From Elysia chlorotica (Eukaryota > Mollusca > Gastropoda > Plakobranchidae): a stretch of DNA of 64,000 bases. The notes under the pieces were generated by a model. The model did no database searches and was not told where the DNA came from. It worked only from the letters and a program-made list of their open reading frames with translations. This document shows, in pieces, positions 33,418 to 47,375 of this stretch. Position numbers and translations under genes: made by a program. The first letter of the stretch is position 1. Every line of letters begins with the position of its first letter. The stretch spans positions 481,483-545,482 of the forward strand of contig RQTK01000206.1 of the NCBI GenBank assembly GCA_003991915.1, in the 5' to 3' direction.

Positions 33418-36400
33418 CCTGTAACTATGGCAAAGTATGTTCGAGGTACATGCGTTTGCTTGAGTTGAAGAGGCTTGCAGTCTAGACTATCATCTCTATT
33501 GGTTCTCTGTTTTACACACTGGTGGTATAAAGGAATGAATAAAATTTACTTTTAAATTTCATGATGAATTCAATTTGAATATGTAAATGCAACACTGCAA
33601 GTTCATTTTGACTTAGATGGATTTAGTATGAATTATTACTTGAAGCTTGACATTCATGCTAGACATATATTTTTAATGAAAAGGAAACCTTTGTATCTCA
33701 TTGGTTGCCATTTGATTTGTAAACACAATTACCGTAAATATTTAATCAAGGTTAGAAATAGCACATAGCAAAAACTGTAATGTTTCTATGTAGATCTCTC
33801 GATGTATATGTCCAACTCCTGCTCTGAGAGTGAGAAAGAAAAAGAGAGACAGAGAGAGAGGCTGAAAGGGAGGAGGATAGAAGGAAAAGAACAAGAGAGA
33901 CAGAAAAATAAAAAAGCGCGCACCCTTTCAGAGTCTGTTAACAATTTTAGTGCTTGACACATGATTCCAGCAACTGAGAGGAGTGGTGGGCAGGATTTAA
34001 AAAATTGAAGAGCTTGTTAAATGGTCAAGTGACGTTTACACATAAATCATGATTAGATACCTACCCACTTTCGCGTAATGAAACAAATGCTGTCCCCCTG
34101 TGATTTTTATTCCAGGGCAGGCCCTACTTACGGGGTGAGGGGGTTTAGGTTCGTCGGTTAGTTTCCTGACTGTAGACCCACAGGCGCCGCCAGTCGGCGT
34201 GACAAAAAAATGGCGGAAGGAAGATTTCTCTTATCTTCTTACGTGGCTGAAACCTAGTCTCCCGTTTGTAAAGGTTCACCGACTTGTGTATGTTCACCCC
34301 ATCTCCGCCCACTCCTCTCACCCATCCAATCATAAGTATTCAGATACGCGAGCTCCTATCAGTCTTAGATTGCTATAGAATTAATCACCATGCTGTGTTT
34401 GCTTGACAAATGATAAAAAAAAATTACATGTATATTCGGCTCCGTTAAAACGTTTTCTTACACTTCATACGAGGCCAAAAGCCAGAGTGTAGGAGTGGTA
34501 ATTTAAAAGAAAGAACTATGCTTCATAGGGCAATTGGGTTTGAAGATGGAATGGGTTTGTAAGCAGAGAGTTCTTACGCAGTCACCACTGTATTTATTGG
34601 GAGTGAGAGTGTCTATACACACTATATAGTGTTTCTGCCTCTTCATCGTATAGCTTTTGTACAACTTTCGCTATATGCACTACATGTACTGTTTGTGCTA
34701 AATTTTGTGACGCATATTATTAAGTGTTTTTGTTCAAATCAAATTCTTTGGTATGGCCATTGAATAAAGCTTAGATCTCTAATAATATTTATGTTTCCGA
34801 GGTCTATTCTAAAGAAAGATTTTTCTCTATGTTAAGTCAAAAAATTGAGGTGTAAAGCATTTATGCCTGTTATATATATATATAGAAACACAATAGCATG
34901 TAATTTGGACAAACAATATACAATATTTTGAATAGAATTAGCCATGTTTAGTGTGTCTAGACACTAGTTCTCAAATTATCTTGTCTCTGGTTAATACAGC
35001 CAGGAACCTCAATGAGTAATGAGTACACTTCTCTTCCCGTTTAAAACTGCATTGTCTAGGGACCCATTTTTCTTGTCCTCCGAGGATAGGCGTAGACCAC
35101 TGTGCCTGTGTGGGAGAGAGTTGGTTTCTTGACATCTAATGTCAGTAGCAAGACTATAGGGCCTACTGTGGACAGTTCCCTAGACATCTCAAAATTTTAA
35201 ATGATGCGACACTACTTAAGTTTTATCCCTAGACTGTGGGCGATCAAATGGGTGGGTGGGTAGAATTCATTTATTAAAATTGAACAAAATACACCCTGTC
35301 TTTTTGTTGTTATTTTTTGTTTAAATTCTTATGACTGTATGTTTGTTAGGATTACATTGTAAAAGTATTTTTTTGATAAATAGGCTTGGCCACAATTACT
35401 TTTTATAATTATAAAAAAGACCTTATTAATGGTAAGGTACCTGTTAATAATTTTTAGGAACCAGAATATTTTATAAATCTGACCATCAACATAAAATATT
35501 TTGCAGTATTTTACTCAGTTGCATACAAAGGGTACTACAACTATTGTTTGCCTATGTAAGAGAGGGGGATACAGCGAATATACCCATACACTTAAACATA
35601 AAATTGTTAGACAACAGAGTTGGGGTCCGTCCAATAGCCTACATAATAGCCTATATATTAAGCAACCAACTCAACTCTCTCTCTATCTCTTTCTCGCTCA
35701 CACTCGCTTGCTCTGTCTGTCTCTCTCTACAAGACTGGGAACTAATCACTTGTTGGCTCACTCCAATGATCATTTTTTCTCCTTCATTAGAATCTGCTAA
35801 ATTGTTTTCCCCACAGGGAGGGTTCTTGGGCGGAGACCATGACTGTACTCGCATCAAATCTCACCGGGCCCCCCACTCGCTTAGTAGTGCCCACGCTGCT
35901 ACTAAGAGGCCGTGTGGGGATACAAGGAATCCTATCTAGAAGATCTACATCATACAAAACATACCAAAATCCGGCTTCTGTCACTGTACTGTGTACAACA
36001 TACCAGTGGGTCTTAGATCAAATTGAATATTTATAGTAAATGAACTTTCGATTTCGGTTTCGATAACAGGTGTAGCTCAGAATAGCCTCCCATAACTCAC
36101 TGTAAAAGTTCAATGTTAATTTTTGTGTTTTGAAAAGTCTACGGTACAATAATCAATCGGTAAAGTATTTTCGAATGATAAGTTAGAAAAGAATATATAC
36201 ATTTTCTTGGAAACTCCATGGGTATTTTGAAATGTTTGATTCTGTCTAGTTTGTATCCCTGATTTAACAAATTTGGTCCCTAAAAGGTTTGGTTTGCTTC
36301 TCAGAAAGCCGAGAACACTTAAAAATATGAATGTCAACGACGAAATTTGAAGTTCGAAGACTGCTCGTCGAGTGATTATTTTTTCAACCTGTGTTGTTTT

Positions 36401-36832
36401 TTCATGGCGTTGTTCCATTTCGTTAGTTTCGACGAAACCAAAGCGAATGGCTGAAACGTGTTATTATTATTTTTAGAGAGAGCGCAATTTTAATAATTCT
36501 GTTTCTAAAAGGAAGACTCATTGCCGTGACTAAATACAAGGTTGGAGTGTAACGCAATTTGCTAAATTCTGCACAACTGGCAAAGTCTTCAAAGAAAAGT
36601 TGAATAAGGTTTTCTTACCGTCTAAACTAGAAATCTAGATCTAGATCTATATCTAGATCTAGATTTAGAATTTAGATTCTCTAGATCTAGTCCTCATTTA
36701 GATTCGTTCTGATTTAAAATTGCAAGAGCTGTATCATAATACAAAAAAATATATGATACAGGTCTTTTTAGATTTAGATATTGTGAGAAATCATTTCAAG
36801 ACTAACATTTAGGGCCTACAGGAACTGTTACC
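33418..36832. other. Intergenic region between divergent CARS2 and ING genes
   Basis: The two genes are transcribed away from each other, so this 3.4 kb must hold both promoters. It contains a GA-rich stretch (33826-33910), transposon debris related to the Tigger-like element at 59-60.7 kb, a CT-rich stretch near 35680-35730 and a TCTAGA microsatellite at about 36630-36690. A CCTACAG acceptor-like site just before the ING ATG hints at an upstream non-coding ING exon. No TATA box or CpG-dense core promoter was recognised. Confidence 0.5.
34136..34335 (-). mobile_element. Fragment related to the Tigger-like element at 59 kb
   Basis: The reverse strand reads GTGAGAGGAGTGGGCGGAGA, then GTGAACCTTTACAAACGG and GAGAAATCTTCCTTCCGCC. 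These match in the same order the plus strand at about 59208-59325 (GTGAGAGGGGTGGGCGGTGA, GTGAACCTTTACAAAAGG, GAGAAATCTTCATTCCGCC). It is therefore an inverted partial copy. Segments resembling the other end of the same element, with GGCGxAGACCACTG, occur at about 35060-35105 and 35815-35850. Confidence 0.65.
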
Positions 36833-39439
36833 ATGGTTAACAACGCAGCTGTTGAGGCAATATGCTCTGCTACATACCTCTCCAATTACTTGGACACAAT
36901 GGAAACTTTGCCTGATGACTTACAGAGGAACATATCACAAATGAGAGAACTGCACATTCGGAGCAGAGGTTAGTATTTTATAAAACTGGTAATGTAACTG
37001 GCTCCTGGTACTGGTAGCCAGTGGAAAGTTAAAGTCAAATCAAATGAATACTTACAATGACACAGTAGTCTTTATCTAAAAAATTGCTATCTCCCTTTAT
37101 TTTAAGTACCTGGACCTTGCTCTACAACTAAAGTTTGCGTACAGACCTACTTTTAAAGAGTTTTTTTGTTTTGTTTATATATCTATAGGCTAATCAATAG
37201 GCCCTACTGGTGTGACAATATTTTCTCAATTTGAAGTTATTTTTGCTTTACCAGAGAGTTGATTCTTTCTATAGTAAGACTGGCAATAAATAAATATATT
37301 ATATATCTATCTAAATGTGTGCTTAGAGCTTAGTACTTTTTGTTCTTTTTACTTTTCAATTATTATGATTCAAATACATTTTAAACTAGGCTGTGTCATA
37401 AAGTTTATATATGAATGTTTCAACAAATGTAAATGATGATTTTTTTTCCCTACAATTTTTTCATGTTACAATTTTGCATTTTTATAGTCTAGTCTTTTTG
37501 TGTCTGTGTGTGTGTAAATCATTGTTAGCAAATGATATTTACTAAAGAATTTTGATGATGAAAAAAATCTAAATGCTCTGCCTTTTCCAGTGTTGTGTTA
37601 AGATTATGGAGTGAGACAAATGCTGTCATTTGTATCTGAATCAATTAACAACTCATGTGATGAGAAGACAAGCATAGAAAAGCTCCTCCAATCCTTGTAA
37701 AAGACATTATAAAACCTCTACCTATATGATGCACTAGGTACGGCATAAATTGCTCTTAAAGCACTTAAGCCTTGTGTCACAAAGGGGTTAATGTTATCAC
37801 TTAAAAGGATCAGGGGCTAAGGTTTTTAATTTTTACTCCCTTTTGTTTCTTTAAACGAATTTATAAACTTGATATATGATTTTAATGTGTACTCTTTTAC
37901 TTCTTCTGCCAATGCAGGATTGATAGATATTGACTTTTGTCACTAATAGTAATACATTGTATTAATTATTGATATTAACCATTGACTCCTAATTTATCCA
38001 CAGCCATTCTTGATGAAATTAAGCATCTTCGTGCTGTTGTAGTGAAAGAAAGTGGATCGTCAAAAAAGTCTTGTCTTGCTCTTCAAAGAGCTTTGATACA
38101 TTGTCAAGAAATTGGTGATGAAAAGATTGCCCTTGTTCAACTGATTACAGACTTAATAGAAAACAGATCTCGGCAGCTTGATCAGGATAGAGAGCATCTT
38201 GGTAAATGACCCATAATCCATGTTTTTTTTGTATAAGTTGAAATATAATTTTGTATCACAAATGAACCTGAAGGAAGGTGGGGTCGCATGTTTGTTTTTA
38301 TTTTTCCAGGTGTGTGATAAATGACACCGGGGAAGGGTGATCTTTCAAAACTGACGTGTTTAAGGTATAAATTGTTCTATGATATAAAAATAAGAATTAA
38401 ATATATATTTATGTTTTTGAACAATATGCTATTTAGTCACGTGCCATGAGAATTTAATGAAATACACATTTTAGTTGAGATGATGGTAGTTAAGTGTCAG
38501 AAACATACCTTTGGTGAAATTTTCTTGCGAATCCTAAGCAAGGCTTCTAATGTCTTCCCTCATTTCTAGCTAGAGTGTATGTTCAATCAAGCTATGTAAC
38601 TAAACTCATCTCCCCACCTACTAAGTATGGACTGAAACTTTCTCATACCACAATGATGTTCAAAGAGAATGTTCTTTTCTCAGATCCTGGATCAACTAAA
38701 GAACCAGAGCCAGAGGAAGTGGCTCCTCCTGTCAAGAAAGAGGTTGTCAAAGTAGACCAAGAAAAGCCAGAGAAGCCTGTGGCTGTTAAGAGACAACGAA
38801 GGCAGAAGAATGATGTCAATGAAGAAGAAGCTAAGGTAAGGCATGAAATGAATCGAGCAAAGGAAATTTATGTTGTACAACTACAAGTTTGGAAATTTTT
38901 AAATAGTTTTTTGCCTAACCAGTACTGGTTCAGGATCATATCTATGATTATGGAATATTTTTATTCACATGTATGAATAAGAATTAAATATATATTTAAT
39001 TTTTGAACAATATGCTATATACGCATCATTTGTAATGTAAAATCTTAAACCACATTCTAAACTATTGTATCCTTTTTGGGATAATGAGAAGAAACATTTT
39101 TGGAGCTGATACAAAGTTTTAAAGTTGATAACAATTTTTTTCTTATTCCTTCAGGAGGAGAAAGAAAAACCACCTAAAAAGAAGAAGAAGCGTAAAGTAA
39201 CAAAGAAGGAGATACCTCGTGACGACTCACCTCTTGATTTCCAAATTGATCCTAATGAACCGACGTACTGTTCATGTAATAATGTGTCTTACGGAGAGAT
39301 GATTGGTTGTGACAATGAGAAATGTGTAATAGAGTGGTATCATTTTGCGTGTGTAGGTCTGCGGACTAAACCTAAAGGAAAGTGGTTTTGTCCAGAATGT
39401 AGAGGAGATAAGTCAAATGTGCGTCGGTCAGACAAATAG
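36833..39439 (+). CDS. ING1/2-like: Inhibitor of growth protein (ING1/ING2 type), complete, 4 exons
   Basis: Exons 36833-36968, 38004-38201, 38684-38835 and 39155-39439 join in phase to 256 residues. ACCATGG at the start is a good Kozak context. ING proteins recruit histone acetylase or deacetylase complexes to H3K4me3. The N-terminal ING helix bundle shows [35 protein letters not shown] and ENRSRQLD. A basic linker follows with a strong nuclear signal ([13 protein letters not shown]). The C-terminal PHD finger runs from [17 protein letters not shown] through [15 protein letters not shown] to KGKWFCPEC, with the full Cys4-His-Cys3 set and the Tyr/Trp cage. The protein stops 12 residues after the last zinc Cys, so the long polybasic tail of vertebrate ING1/2 is short here. 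ING1 and ING2 cannot be separated. Confidence 0.95.
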
Positions 39440-39845
39440 TCTACTGCTTTAGAGGAGAATGGATGCTCACTAGAGGTGGAATGAAAACAAAGGAACATTA
39501 TATTTTTTGTGTATATAGTTTCATTTTCATGGATAGAAAATGGCATGTCGATCTCACACAACTTAATTTTGTTTTCTTTGCATGTACATTTTTTTTTTTA
39601 CATTTTTATAAGTTTCCGCAAATTATATTACAACAAAAATAATAACTAGAACTTTTGAGCTAATTATGTTCTCTTGCTGTATGGCCATACACAATTCATT
39701 GGTTTTCTTTTTCTTTCGTCTTGAAGTGCTCAGCGCAAATCAAATCACTTGATTATTAGTGACTTTTAATGATGGACCCTAGAAGTAGGGCAAATATCCC
39801 AGATAAGTGAGATATTGAATAAAACTTGCGACAATACATAAATAC
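39440..39845 (+). other. Likely 3' UTR of ING
   Basis: AT-rich sequence following the stop codon. An AATAAA polyadenylation signal at about 39818 (TTGAATAAAACTTG) would end the transcript near 39840. Assignment is by position and signal only. Confidence 0.45.
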
Positions 39846-42800
39846 ACCTTATTCTTCTTTGTACGTTTTCTAGTGCTGGATGTCTCTAGAGGTCATGTGA
39901 CAATATAAAAAAAAGAATCAATATTAATAATGTAAGATTATCTTAAGATGTTCCTTTATTCATGCCCTTCACTTTTCTCAATATGTTACTTTCTTATTTA
40001 AGTAATTTAGAGGAATCATAAATAATCTTGTGTTAATGTGTACTAAGTCTCTAATGTTGATTTAATTCCTAGCTATCTGTTGTTTACCCTCACATGCCCT
40101 TATAAGCAGATTTAAAAATTCATTTTTACTGCCTAGCCTCTCATCTTCAATGACAAAATTATTTCTATACCTAAAACTTAACAGATTATGAAGGAAACCA
40201 TTCTGATTCCCCCCAAAAAATGTCAGAAGCCAGGTAATAATATTTATTCATCTTCAGACCTGCTTGAAGTTCACGTCTCTGATTCCAGACTTTGACCATT
40301 GCATTGATGAGAGAGAATTGTTGTTTTTAATTTTATTGGCCAAGATCAGACATTTGCTCATGTTGAACCAAATGGGTCCCAGTATCTAGGGAAAATACCA
40401 CAAACTAATCATAAATAATTATCTAACAAAGTGTATCTTTTTTCATTGAAAATAAAGAGAAGATAAGGACTTTTTTTTATTTTAATGGGGATTCTACCTC
40501 CCATTTCTAATAACTTTTCTAGATCAGGCTATGGGACTCATGGAAGATGAAAACTAATTTATAATTAATGCCAGTGTCACCACAATCATGGCTGAGAATC
40601 CTCCTCCTTTTTTAAAATCTAGTTTCCTCCTTAAACATTCTTTCCTCCTTTTTGTAAAGTCCCTAGACTTTAGCCTTTTTTCGTGTTGAGGTATTCTCAG
40701 CTCTGACGATGTATTAAATTTATTATGCATCTTTGTCTGTGATTGTGGGAAGAAGAAAAAATACATATGACTTTGAGAGTAAAACAATTAGGAGTGTGAT
40801 AATTTTTTCGTTAATGCCAATTTTCCCTAAGGTATATTTCCAAAAGGTTACTTTCTTAATTGTTTATGTTACTGAATGACACATTTATTTAGATCCATAA
40901 GTTGAATCTCTAATAAATCAAACTTTAAAAGCTAACCCTTTGCTAGACAAAAAATAGTAATGCATATTTGTATTGTATGATGGTCGATTAACTTTTATTT
41001 AGTTAAAATGTTCAAGCTTTGTTATCAATAATGTACCTACATAAATTGTTCTCAATCTCAATTCCCTGCTGTTCCTTCATATTTTTAAATAACTAGAGCT
41101 GATTTTGTTGATTCAAAGCAGTTTGACTGAAGTCTGATTACTCAAATAAACATCTGGTTGGAATTTGGATACATATTTTAGCAGCTACTGTAACATTTTG
41201 GCAAACATACTTTGTTGGTATCAAATTATCTGAAGCAAGATGTCACCATTAGTTTGAATCGCATTTGGATTGTAAAAATAACTTGAAATCTCAGGCAAAA
41301 CAAGACTGTCTTTCTGATGCAGACTGTTAAGTTATTATTTAGCATGTATAATTTTGATTAACCATGCACATAATTTATACATGGAGGCAATAATTTCTCC
41401 TATTTATTTCCTCATTGTTATATTTGTTTCATTTTTATTTCTTGCCGTGTCTGTTTGAGCTCACAATATGAATTGAATTTCAAATCATTAATCTTATTCT
41501 ATGGGCACATGCAAGAATGTTGTTTGTTGCCACATTTATTCTTCATTTTACCTAAATGCACTTTATTTTTACTTTCAGAGTGAAGAAAAAAAAAAGGGTA
41601 ATAAGCTTGGATGCTTTTGAAGTTGCTTATGATGACTGTTCAAGTGATCAGAACTTGTTTAATTTTTCTTGCTAAAAAGTGTACAAATATATACTCTTTA
41701 GAATAGCTTACAAATGTTAATTTTGCTATGACTATGAGCACAGAAGGAATAAAATGATTACATTAGTAGGCACAGTTGTGAAAGTGATGCAAATTAAATT
41801 AATGGATTCTTTTTTTTTTTTTTTTACTAGTAAAATATTATATTCTTTATTCACTTCTACAATTAAACAGATGTATACATTGTATAATTTTGCATGGTTG
41901 AGTGACAAAACTTTTTGTGTTTGCATTGAAGAAGTGTTTTGTAGAAAAAATGTATGTAGCATAATTTTTTGGGTCAGTGTTAGTTCATGTTTGAAATAAC
42001 CACTGGAATTGATGAACAGATGCCTGATGAAGAATGTTGTTTATCCTGCATTAATTAGCTCTGCTCATAGTTTAACCTTGAATCATATCACAAATACATA
42101 AATAGAGCAATTATCTTGCCTTTTTTTATGTATTATGTATTGCACATTATGTACCCATTGAAATTCACCAAGCAACAAGAATGGGTCACACTCAGTACTG
42201 GTTTTTTCCTTCCAATTAACCTGTACTAAATTGTCTTCAAGGTTGTGATATGAAAGGATTAGTTTGAATATTAATGCTTGTGTTTGGGATCATCAATCTC
42301 CATTGTATGATAAACATACTCTGTAAGCTTTTTCTTTTGGCCATTTTCTTTTCTTTTTTTTTTTTAGTTTAAGTTATGGATTATTATTAGACACGAGTAT
42401 TTTAATCAACATTTTTTTTTTTTTATGATTGATAACACATGGATTTTCTGCTTTGATTGCAATAGTAGTAATTTGAGGAAAGTGGAAGGGAAACTAATCT
42501 TGTGACAATACTTTTTTTTTTAAATTCAACCCCTACTTTTTTGTACAACAATATTGAATAAACAAATGGATGTCATATTTGTTTTCATGTGAAGTGTTAA
42601 CAATTAAGAATGGTGCAGATAAAAAAGGCATTATTCTTCATTTAAATTACATGTATATCCAATCCAGTAGCACCTGCAACACTAGTCACAATCAAAGATG
42701 TGTTTTAACTTCTTTGGATATGCTACGGTAGCATTAACATGGATGCAGGTATGAACATTGAAATTTTTTTGTGAAAAATGAGAAAACTCTACTTGTTCAT

Positions 42801-45109
42801 TTGCAAGATTCTTAGCTCTGTGCTGTAAGTTTGCATCAAATCAAATACTGTGTTGCTGCACATCACCCCACTTTTTACCATTTTATTTTTAGCATCATAA
42901 CTGAAAACTTTACAACAATTAATTTGGAGATATATGTTTAAATTTTCTGCTGCTGATCTTGGGGAAAATATTATTTATCCTGGTTCCAAACATCTCTAAT
43001 TTTGTTTTCTTTCTTATGAGATTCGTCATAAAATATACAACAAAAAATAGAAGGCGTAATGCAGTGGCATGGCTTACTATTGTAAGCAATGTGAACATGA
43101 CTTGATGGAAATCATTTATAGATTTAAACATTGTGGTTTTTATCAAATTTTCAAGTATAGAAATTTATATTTTCAGATTTTACTTTGTGATTACGTACAT
43201 TTTAGATGGCTTGCGCAAAATCAGGCCAACTCTTCATCTAAAATAAATTAGATGAGGGATAAACAAGTTTTGGTAAACTTGCTTAAAGTAGCATAAATGA
43301 AGCTATCCACTTCAGCAGATAATTTTGTGACATGACAAGTTCCATCAGCTTTACACCTGAATTACTGTAAATGGAAAATTAGACACCCATGTTAGAATTG
43401 AGGGAAGAAATTGAAAGACTTGCTTAGAATTCGCAAGAAAATGTCACCAATGGTATACACTGAGTTAACAACATGTCAACTAAAATTCATATTCCATTTA
43501 CTTCTCATGGCACATACATGTGGATGTCAATATGCAAGCTGCCAGTATTTTCATACTCACTAAACTAAATTTTGAAATGGTGGTCCAGAAGATCAATCAT
43601 TATCCTGTAAAAAAAAATATACATGTACATGTATATTGTAAATATTGTACTTTGACTTATCAATTGAAAACTTACGTCTGATCTTTCTCTACTCGTTTAC
43701 TCTGCAAATTATCACTATTTGTTGTTAACAAATAATAGTTATGTTATGCATATGTCCAACTATATGACAAAGTAAAATAAAATGTGTACGAAGATAACCA
43801 TTGTCTTTGATTTGATTTTTTTAGTAGCTACCTATTAATTTAAACATCAAATGTAGACTACACAATATAGTATAACATTAGAAATTTCAGATACCTCTGC
43901 TCTAAACTTTAGCTCATTGTTAAAAAAGCTGGTCTTACAGACAATTACTAGAAGTTAGAACAATTTCACCTCTCCAAAGGCTCTTGAATCAATTATTTTC
44001 GCTATTGTAAACCTGAGATTAAGAATGATTATGTAGGTAGCTTATGCACTGAACACCTATGCCTATCACAAATTAGCTTTTCGTTTTATACACTGGATTA
44101 CATTATTACTCCAGATGCTAAGGATAAATACAGTGTAAAGAACAGTTTCCATAGCGTTCAACTTGAACTTCAAGAATGTTGATTTGCATTTGACTTGAGT
44201 CGCCTTGTCTAAGTTCAAAAGGCAGGGTATGTGGTGTTTTCATGTGCATCAAATTGTAGTGACTATTCTTTCTTTACACTCCATGCAATTTTAGAAGAAT
44301 TACATTATTCATTGTCTCCATGGCAGACAAAGCATATGAGTACTCCTATAAGTGTGGATGTCTGACATAATTATCTGATCAATAAGATTTAATTTTGATT
44401 TCACTATGCATGTTTATTCACACCTTTTTCTACCTTTTTTCACGTCATAAATACTTGAGATAACTGTATGCAGATGCCTGTAAAGTAATGTACATGTATT
44501 TGCATATATAAAAATATGACACAATATACAAGAAAGAACTGCATAAGTTTACATAAACTCCATTTTTCCTCTTTCAAAGCATCTATCTTATAAGGCGTGC
44601 GGTTACAAATATTCAACTCATATCTTTAAAAAGATCTTCGCAATCATTTCACCCTTGGATTGTGGAATAAGTGCATGCCCTTTCAGCGCTTGGACAATTT
44701 TACAGTCCACTCCATAAACTTCTAGCACTGTAACGGTACCTTCGGGTAAAACAGCACTTTTCCCATGCCCCTTTTTTCTCTTGTAAAAACATCAGTAAAA
44801 ATTCACAAGCTCTCTTTCTGTTTAAGGGCACCTTGAGAAGGCGGAGCTTATCAACACAGGCAGTGAGCGAGACATAGAATGCTGCAATGCAAGCTAATAA
44901 AAAAAAGCCTCTCAAGTCTCCCATCTCTTTTTCCTTCTCCACCATCGGTATTATTAATCTAAACTTGATCACACAAACAATACATAAAAACGCTCTTGTG
45001 AAAACCAGGGAAATTTTTTACCGCAACAAGTCCGCCTGGTTGTCCCTTGAACATATACTTGTATACTAATATATGCGAAACAGGAGAAAAGAAAATGGAG
45101 AAAGGCAAG
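39846..45109. other. Gene-free stretch downstream of ING
   Basis: About 5.3 kb of AT-rich DNA. It has many homopolymer A/T runs and scattered AATAAA motifs, so ING could use more distal poly(A) sites. I see no coding exon, RNA gene or recognisable transposon. All open frames are short and compositionally random. Confidence 0.5.
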
Positions 45110-47375
45110 ACTGATAAAAAAATGTATTCATACCATGTTATTGTTAAAAAATCGACAAGACTTTGTAATGATGCTAAAGTTGACTTTTATTTAGAGTACC
45201 AAATTTATTAACGTAAAAAACAGTACTGTAAAGAGTTGTTTCAGACTACATACGAGCTTTTAGGTAAACGTGGGGCTCCCTCTCTACCCACAAACGTGAG
45301 TGAGGAGAAACTTCCCGATTTGTTTTTTAACCACTTTTGAAAATAAATTGAAGGATATGAGAACAAATTTAGATGTTTTGACACCCAGTGTTACCTCAAA
45401 AAGGACCAACCAACTGAAACACTTGTTTTAGATTTTTCACAATTTGATGAAATTGAAATTGAGGAAAAAACAGTTAAAGAAAAAATAGTAGAATCACCCT
45501 CAAACTAAAAAAAGTCCTGTGAATTTGGATAGTACATGTATTCCAACATATTTTGGTTAAGTCGTGCATTGACAAACTTTTACCGGCCATCATTCATAAA
45601 CATTATAAATACCTCTTTGACTACAGGGCATGTTCTGTCACTTTTCAAAAAGGCTATAGTATCATAAAGTCTCCCTTAAAAGCATAAATTGGATCAAAAT
45701 GGTTATAAAAAATATCGCCCTGTATTGAATTTGTCTTTCCTTAAGAAGATGTCGTGCTAAAACAACTTTTACTACATTTTGAAATAAATAAATCTAGAGA
45801 CACTTTTCAATCTGCCTATAGAGCTCTGCATTCAACTGAAACTGCTTTCACTTGTTTTCAATGACATTATTATCGGTCTTGACTAGGGGGATTGTCTGCT
45901 TGCTGCGCCTTTAAGATTTAAGTGCAGCATTTGGAACAATAGACTTTTAAATCATCTAAAAATAAATTTTAACATTACATGAAATGCACCTCATGGTTTG
46001 AATCTTATTTGAAATCTCTGACTCGTGTAAAAGCTGAAGAAGTTATTTTACCCTCTGTGTTCCTGGGGCTCTGTTTAAGGTCCCATTTTTACCTGCAGCT
46101 CTCGAAAAAAATAAATAATTACAGTCTGCAATACCACCAGTATGCAGACGATACACAGATGTACACATTTTTAAATATAATTAAGACAATAGAAGACTGT
46201 ATATTGGATCTCAAAGTGTGGATGACGCAAAATAATTTTCAACCTGGAAAGCCCTCTGACTTTAAGAAGACTGACAACCAGAAAGTAACTCAAGTTATGT
46301 TGAACTTGAACCATCTCAAAAGGCAAAGAATCAAGGCATTATTTTTTATCAAACTATGACTGAGTGATTAAGTTAGTTCATTATGTAAAACTATATTTTG
46401 AGATAAGCTGTTTCAGTCATATTAGAAGATACCTGTCCTTTGATGTTGCGGTAAGATTAATAGTGTCTCTGGTTCTATCCAAATTAGACTATGACAATGC
46501 GCTACTCTTTGGTCTCTCAGTGGACTAACTAATCAAACTTCAGAAAGTCCAAAATCATGCAGCCCAGATAATTTACAAGAAAAATGAGCATTTAAAGCCC
46601 CTATTAAAGTCTTTACATTGGTTGCTGGTAAAAGAAATAATTAAATTCAAGATTGCTACTACTGCTTTCAAAAGCTTGAATAATTTGGCCCCACAATATT
46701 TACAAGAACCTTTGCACCTAAATCTGAGCAAGGCATCTCGCTAGGATCTACAAATGATAAAACTTTATTATGCCTAAAACTAATTTAGTAATTAATAAAT
46801 TTTTGGCGACCAGTCGTTTCAGTGTCATGGACCACATGTTTGGAAACCTCATCCACGAGAGATTTTTTTTTAAAGCTCTGAAGAGTCATCTTTTAAAACA
46901 TTTTCTCAGTTCTTAAGTTGCTACTTGTTTTTGCCTATTGGCCTATTGATATTTTTAACCGTAGATCTTATAATTTAATTCCATTGAAACTAGACATCAA
47001 AACAAACTGTTTACACATGATTTGTATCGGTGTGGAAGTGGGAGCGCTTTTGCCTAGCTATGGCACTCCACATTCTACGCTTTTCCCCCAAGAGATTTCA
47101 ATTTTAGGCATATTAATTTCTTCTTGTTCATATTAGAGAATATACTTCATATTTACAGTAGTTCATGCAAGTTTGTTTTTTTCACGTCATTTACAGATTA
47201 ATTTTTAAGTATATTTGTTCAATTAAGATATTTCATTGCATGACATTTTAAAGATTAATTCGATATATATTTGTTCAAATATGCTTATTTGGTGTACACC
47301 ATGTAAGTGCTTTGAGATCTTTTTTATTGTAAAATGTAAGTGCTCAATAAATTTAATTTATTATTATTATTAATT
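45110..47375 (+). mobile_element. Decayed L2/CR1-like non-LTR retrotransposon
   Basis: Reading frames with frequent stops preserve reverse-transcriptase landmarks in order. At about 45250-45400 there is LFNHF with ENKLKDMRTNL-type sequence. Next come FKKAIVS with KISPCIEFVF (the NYRPVS region), then FQSAYRALHSTETA, and at about 46137 YADDTQMY, the catalytic YxDD box. The C-terminal module reads LDYDNALLFGLS, QNHAAQIIY and LLKSLHWLLVKEIIKFKI. The 3' end is TGTAAGTGCTCAATAAATTT followed by a TTA repeat tail, typical of L2-clade elements. Many stops and frameshifts show it is inactive. It is nearly full length in the RT region but lacks a recognisable endonuclease. Confidence 0.85.

Noticed and set aside
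35501..36040. Overlapping open frames of 65-131 codons between CARS2 and ING
   Set aside because: Frames overlap on both strands across a CT-rich tract and transposon fragments; none matches a known protein or connects by splicing to ING.
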